Source: Clostridia bacterium (GTDB lineage: Bacteria; Bacillota; Clostridia; Christensenellales; Aristaeellaceae). Taken from it: a stretch of DNA of 64,000 bases. How positions within the stretch are numbered: position 1 is the stretch's first letter; every line of letters starts with the position of its first letter. The position numbers and the translations under genes are program-made. The stretch spans positions 1 to 64,000 of the forward strand of contig JAFRBK010000026.1 of the NCBI GenBank assembly GCA_017404985.1, given 5' to 3'. Below, piece by piece: positions 61,996-64,000 of the stretch. The notes beneath the pieces are model-generated. The model made no database searches and had not been told where the DNA came from. It worked only from the letters and a program-made list of their open reading frames with translations.

Positions 61996-62682
61996 ATGAG
62001 AAAACTGATGATCCTGGTGCTGGCCCTGATGATGCTGGCCGGTGCGGCGGCAGCGGAAACGAAAATCACTGTCAGCGGAACCGGGGAAACGCGAATCAGC
62101 GCGGATACTGCGGTGATCTCCCTGGGCGTCAACGCCCGGGACAGGGATGTGCTGGCAGCGCAGAAAAAGGTGAACGAAGCCATCGCGGCCATCCGGAAAG
62201 CCCTGGCGGAAAAGGGCGTGAAAGAGGAAGACACCAGCACGGAATATATCAATATCTACGCGATCTATGATTACAAGGGCGACCAGGAACAGCTGGCTGC
62301 CTATAACGCTTCTTCCACGCTTGCCATTCGGGTCACGGATCCGGATGACGTCGGCGCCCTGATTGACGCTGCTTTTGCAGCCGGGGCCAACACGCTGAAC
62401 GGTATTTCCTTCTCCGCCTCGGAAACCGAAGAGGCGAAGGCCGAAGCCATGAAAAAGGCGATGGAGGATGCACGGGCAAAGGCGGAAATTCTGGCAGGAG
62501 CCGCCGGGCTGAAGGTTTCAGGAATCGAAACCATTTCCGAAGGCGGCGTGGCCAGCTATGAAAACACGGTCGGCAATTTTTACGCCAAAGGCCGGGAGGA
62601 AAGCATGGATGCCGGAACCGTGGTGCAGGCGGCCAAGCTGGTGATTACTGCGACCGTCAGCGTCACTTTCACCGCGGAATAA
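61996..62682 (+). CDS. Secreted SIMPL-domain protein
   Basis: A 228-aa exported protein. The signal (MRKLMILVLALMMLAGAAAA) is followed by a SIMPL/DUF541 domain that begins ITVSGTGETRISADTAVISLGV and continues with KGVKEEDTSTEYINIYAIYDY and LNGISFSASETEEAKAEAMKKAMEDARAKAEILA. Such proteins form oligomeric rings in the envelope and protect against oxidative or other stress; the exact role is unknown. AAAGGA upstream gives an 11-nt spacing to this ATG; the ATG at 61984 overlaps that site. Confidence 0.9.
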   Translation: MRKLMILVLALMMLAGAAAAETKITVSGTGETRISADTAVISLGVNARDRDVLAAQKKVNEAIAAIRKALAEKGVKEEDTSTEYINIYAIYDYKGDQEQLAAYNASSTLAIRVTDPDDVGALIDAAFAAGANTLNGISFSASETEEAKAEAMKKAMEDARAKAEILAGAAGLKVSGIETISEGGVASYENTVGNFYAKGREESMDAGTVVQAAKLVITATVSVTFTAE

Positions 62683-62685
62683 AAA

Positions 62686-62721
62686 AACCGGAGGCGGGGA
62701 TTTCCCTCTGCCTCCTTTATG
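62686..62721. terminator. Terminator between the SIMPL and DUF218 genes
   Basis: GGAGGC and the following GGGGA pair with TCCCTCTGCCTCC, then TTTAT; upstream AAAAAAA gives a T-run for the minus strand. Confidence 0.65.
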
Positions 62722-62733
62722 AAGGAGTCCCGT

Positions 62734-63993
62734 TTACCACAGAATCATCGACAGAAAACCGAAAAAGACGACCAGGAGCAGGAGAAACAGAATCTCCTGC
62801 TTCCATCTTTTCTGGAAAAGGCCGGCGGTTTCCCGCATGAAGGCGTTGGGCCAGAACCACCACTTGGTTTTGCTGCCGATTCCTTCGGCGGCGAGGCCCG
62901 TCTGGCGGGCCCAGAGGCCGCTGCGGAAGACGTGGTAATTGCTGGTGGCGAAGACGGCTTTTCCTTCCGGAATGGTATCCCGGATAATCCTGCCGGAGAA
63001 GGACATATTCTGGAAGGTGTTCAGGGATTGGTCCTCCGGCAGGATGGCCCGGTCCTCGATGCCCTTTGAGACCAGGTAACGGCGCATGGCTTCCGCCTCC
63101 GGCATGGACTCATTCTTTCCCTGTCCGCCGGAGGGGATAAAGAACGCTTCCTTGCCGGCGGTTTCCTTTTGCATTGTCCAGAAGGAGAGGGCCCGATCCA
63201 CCCGGCTGCGGATCAGCGGCGGCAGGGATCCGTCCTTTCGGAACCAGCAGCCGAGGATGATGATAAAATCCTTGTCCGGGTCGGGGTTGTGCCTGGCGGC
63301 GGTGATGCCGCAGATGACGGAGCCCGTCAGCATGCACTGAAAATAGACGAAGATCGTGGCGTAGGTGTTCAGGATCGTGTTCTGGATCTGGCCATCAAGC
63401 TCCGAGCCGGAAAAATCGCGGGTGAACATGTAGGCGCCAACGCCTTCCCCGATCACAAGGCGGGCGCTGACCAGCAGGCCGAGCCCGTTCTGGAGGCGGG
63501 GCCGCTCGTGACGCAGCAGGACGATGTTGCTGACGGCCATCGCTCCGGCGAAAAGGAGCATCAGCGGGGCGGTCAGCTGCATATACCGGATGCTGGCGCT
63601 GTTGATGGCGGAATACGCTGCCATCATGGTGAAACTCTCCGGATGAATCAGGCGGGAGAGCGTCACGTTCAGCATGGCCAGGCCGGTAGCCAGGGCAAAC
63701 AGGGAGAACCCGGCATAATAAATCGTTCCATAGTCATAGAAGAGGACGCCTTTGGCCTGAAAAAAATGCCAGACCATAATTGCGCTGACCAGCAGCCAGA
63801 ACAGTGTGAAACCAATCAGGACTGCGGCGTCTCCGGTGAAGTTCCCGGTGCTCAGATCATAGACGGTATTGAACCGCCCCACCCGTACGGGGTGCAGGGA
63901 GGAGGGATTGTCCGTGTCCGGATTGATCTGGATATCGGTTTCGCCCTTTTCCTGGGGCATGAGGGAGAGCTGGGCATAGCCGCCCTCCCTCAT
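62734..63993 (-). CDS. Membrane protein with DUF218 (YdcF/SanA-like) domain
   Basis: A 419-aa protein with about six to seven membrane helices before residue 235 and a DUF218 domain after it: DFIIILGCWFRKDGSLPPLIRSRVDRAL, SGGQGKNESMPEAEAMRRYL, SLNTFQNMSFS and ATSNYHVFRSG. One more helix ends the protein. The family is linked to envelope barrier function and possibly polysaccharide metabolism. The first ATG is 7 bases from the window edge, so no ribosome binding site can be seen and the true start may lie outside or at the Met12 codon. Confidence 0.85.
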   Translation of the reverse strand: MREGGYAQLSLMPQEKGETDIQINPDTDNPSSLHPVRVGRFNTVYDLSTGNFTGDAAVLIGFTLFWLLVSAIMVWHFFQAKGVLFYDYGTIYYAGFSLFALATGLAMLNVTLSRLIHPESFTMMAAYSAINSASIRYMQLTAPLMLLFAGAMAVSNIVLLRHERPRLQNGLGLLVSARLVIGEGVGAYMFTRDFSGSELDGQIQNTILNTYATIFVYFQCMLTGSVICGITAARHNPDPDKDFIIILGCWFRKDGSLPPLIRSRVDRALSFWTMQKETAGKEAFFIPSGGQGKNESMPEAEAMRRYLVSKGIEDRAILPEDQSLNTFQNMSFSGRIIRDTIPEGKAVFATSNYHVFRSGLWARQTGLAAEGIGSKTKWWFWPNAFMRETAGLFQKRWKQEILFLLLLVVFFGFLSMILW

Positions 63994-64000
63994 GCTGATG

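Overview
The window reads as chromosomal DNA of a fairly GC-rich member of the Bacillota, class Clostridia, probably an uncultured gut or rumen lineage. Evidence: strong AGGAGG-type ribosome binding sites, many consensus TTGACA/TATAAT-like promoters, Gram-positive cell-surface architecture (Sec signals, a sortase-like tail, double-glycine leader peptides), an N-terminal-rubredoxin rubrerythrin typical of clostridia, and several C11 (clostripain-type) peptidases. No phage, insertion sequence or CRISPR array was seen. Taxonomy is inference.

Layout. 1-1.7 kb: a hypothetical gene, a REP-like palindrome, a small gene coupled to a reverse rubrerythrin. 1.8-5.9 kb: a four-gene operon with overlapping ends (secreted phosphodiester-glycosidase-like protein, Lgt-like membrane protein, CapA-like protein, leucine-rich-repeat protein). 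6-12.3 kb: translation genes rpsB, tsf, pyrH (inverted), prfC and typA. 12.3-24.1 kb: two large secreted C11 peptidases, two secreted proteins of unknown function, then a predicted channel/RCK/RyR-like protein overlapping a TIR-Sel1 membrane protein. 24.2-25.7 kb: a foldase. 25.7-30.6 kb: two more copies of the glycosidase/Lgt-like pair, back to back. 30.7-33.4 kb: two tRNAs and an amino-acid ABC transporter. 33.6-41.2 kb: two HD-GYP proteins, purC, a broken ParB/HAD-like gene, small secreted proteins and the first double-glycine peptide gene. 41.4-50.9 kb: second double-glycine peptide, third C11 peptidase, secreted proteins, ybaK, a surface protein, GH51 arabinofuranosidase, a TSUP permease, an acetyltransferase and a zinc-ribbon protein. 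51-56.5 kb: two EAL-domain proteins. 56.6-64 kb: envelope proteins, a MATE exporter, GH127 arabinofuranosidase, the third double-glycine peptide, a SIMPL protein and a DUF218 membrane protein.

Three observations stand out. (1) Three paralogous cassettes pair a secreted NAGPA-like protein with a membrane protein of apparent Lgt fold that has lost key Lgt catalytic positions; two carry an LRR gene as well. This looks like an undescribed envelope system. (2) Three small genes with double-glycine leaders and LysM or SH3-like cargo all have an ungapped 28-nt upstream element, TGCCA-N14-GCGTATCAA, suggesting a small regulon, perhaps under an alternative sigma factor. (3) A TIR protein with a predicted extracytoplasmic Sel1 array overlaps a gene for a channel-like protein with Rossmann domains and an RyR-like tail, a plausible NAD-derived signalling pair. 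All function beyond family assignment is inferred from reading the sequence; no database search was run.
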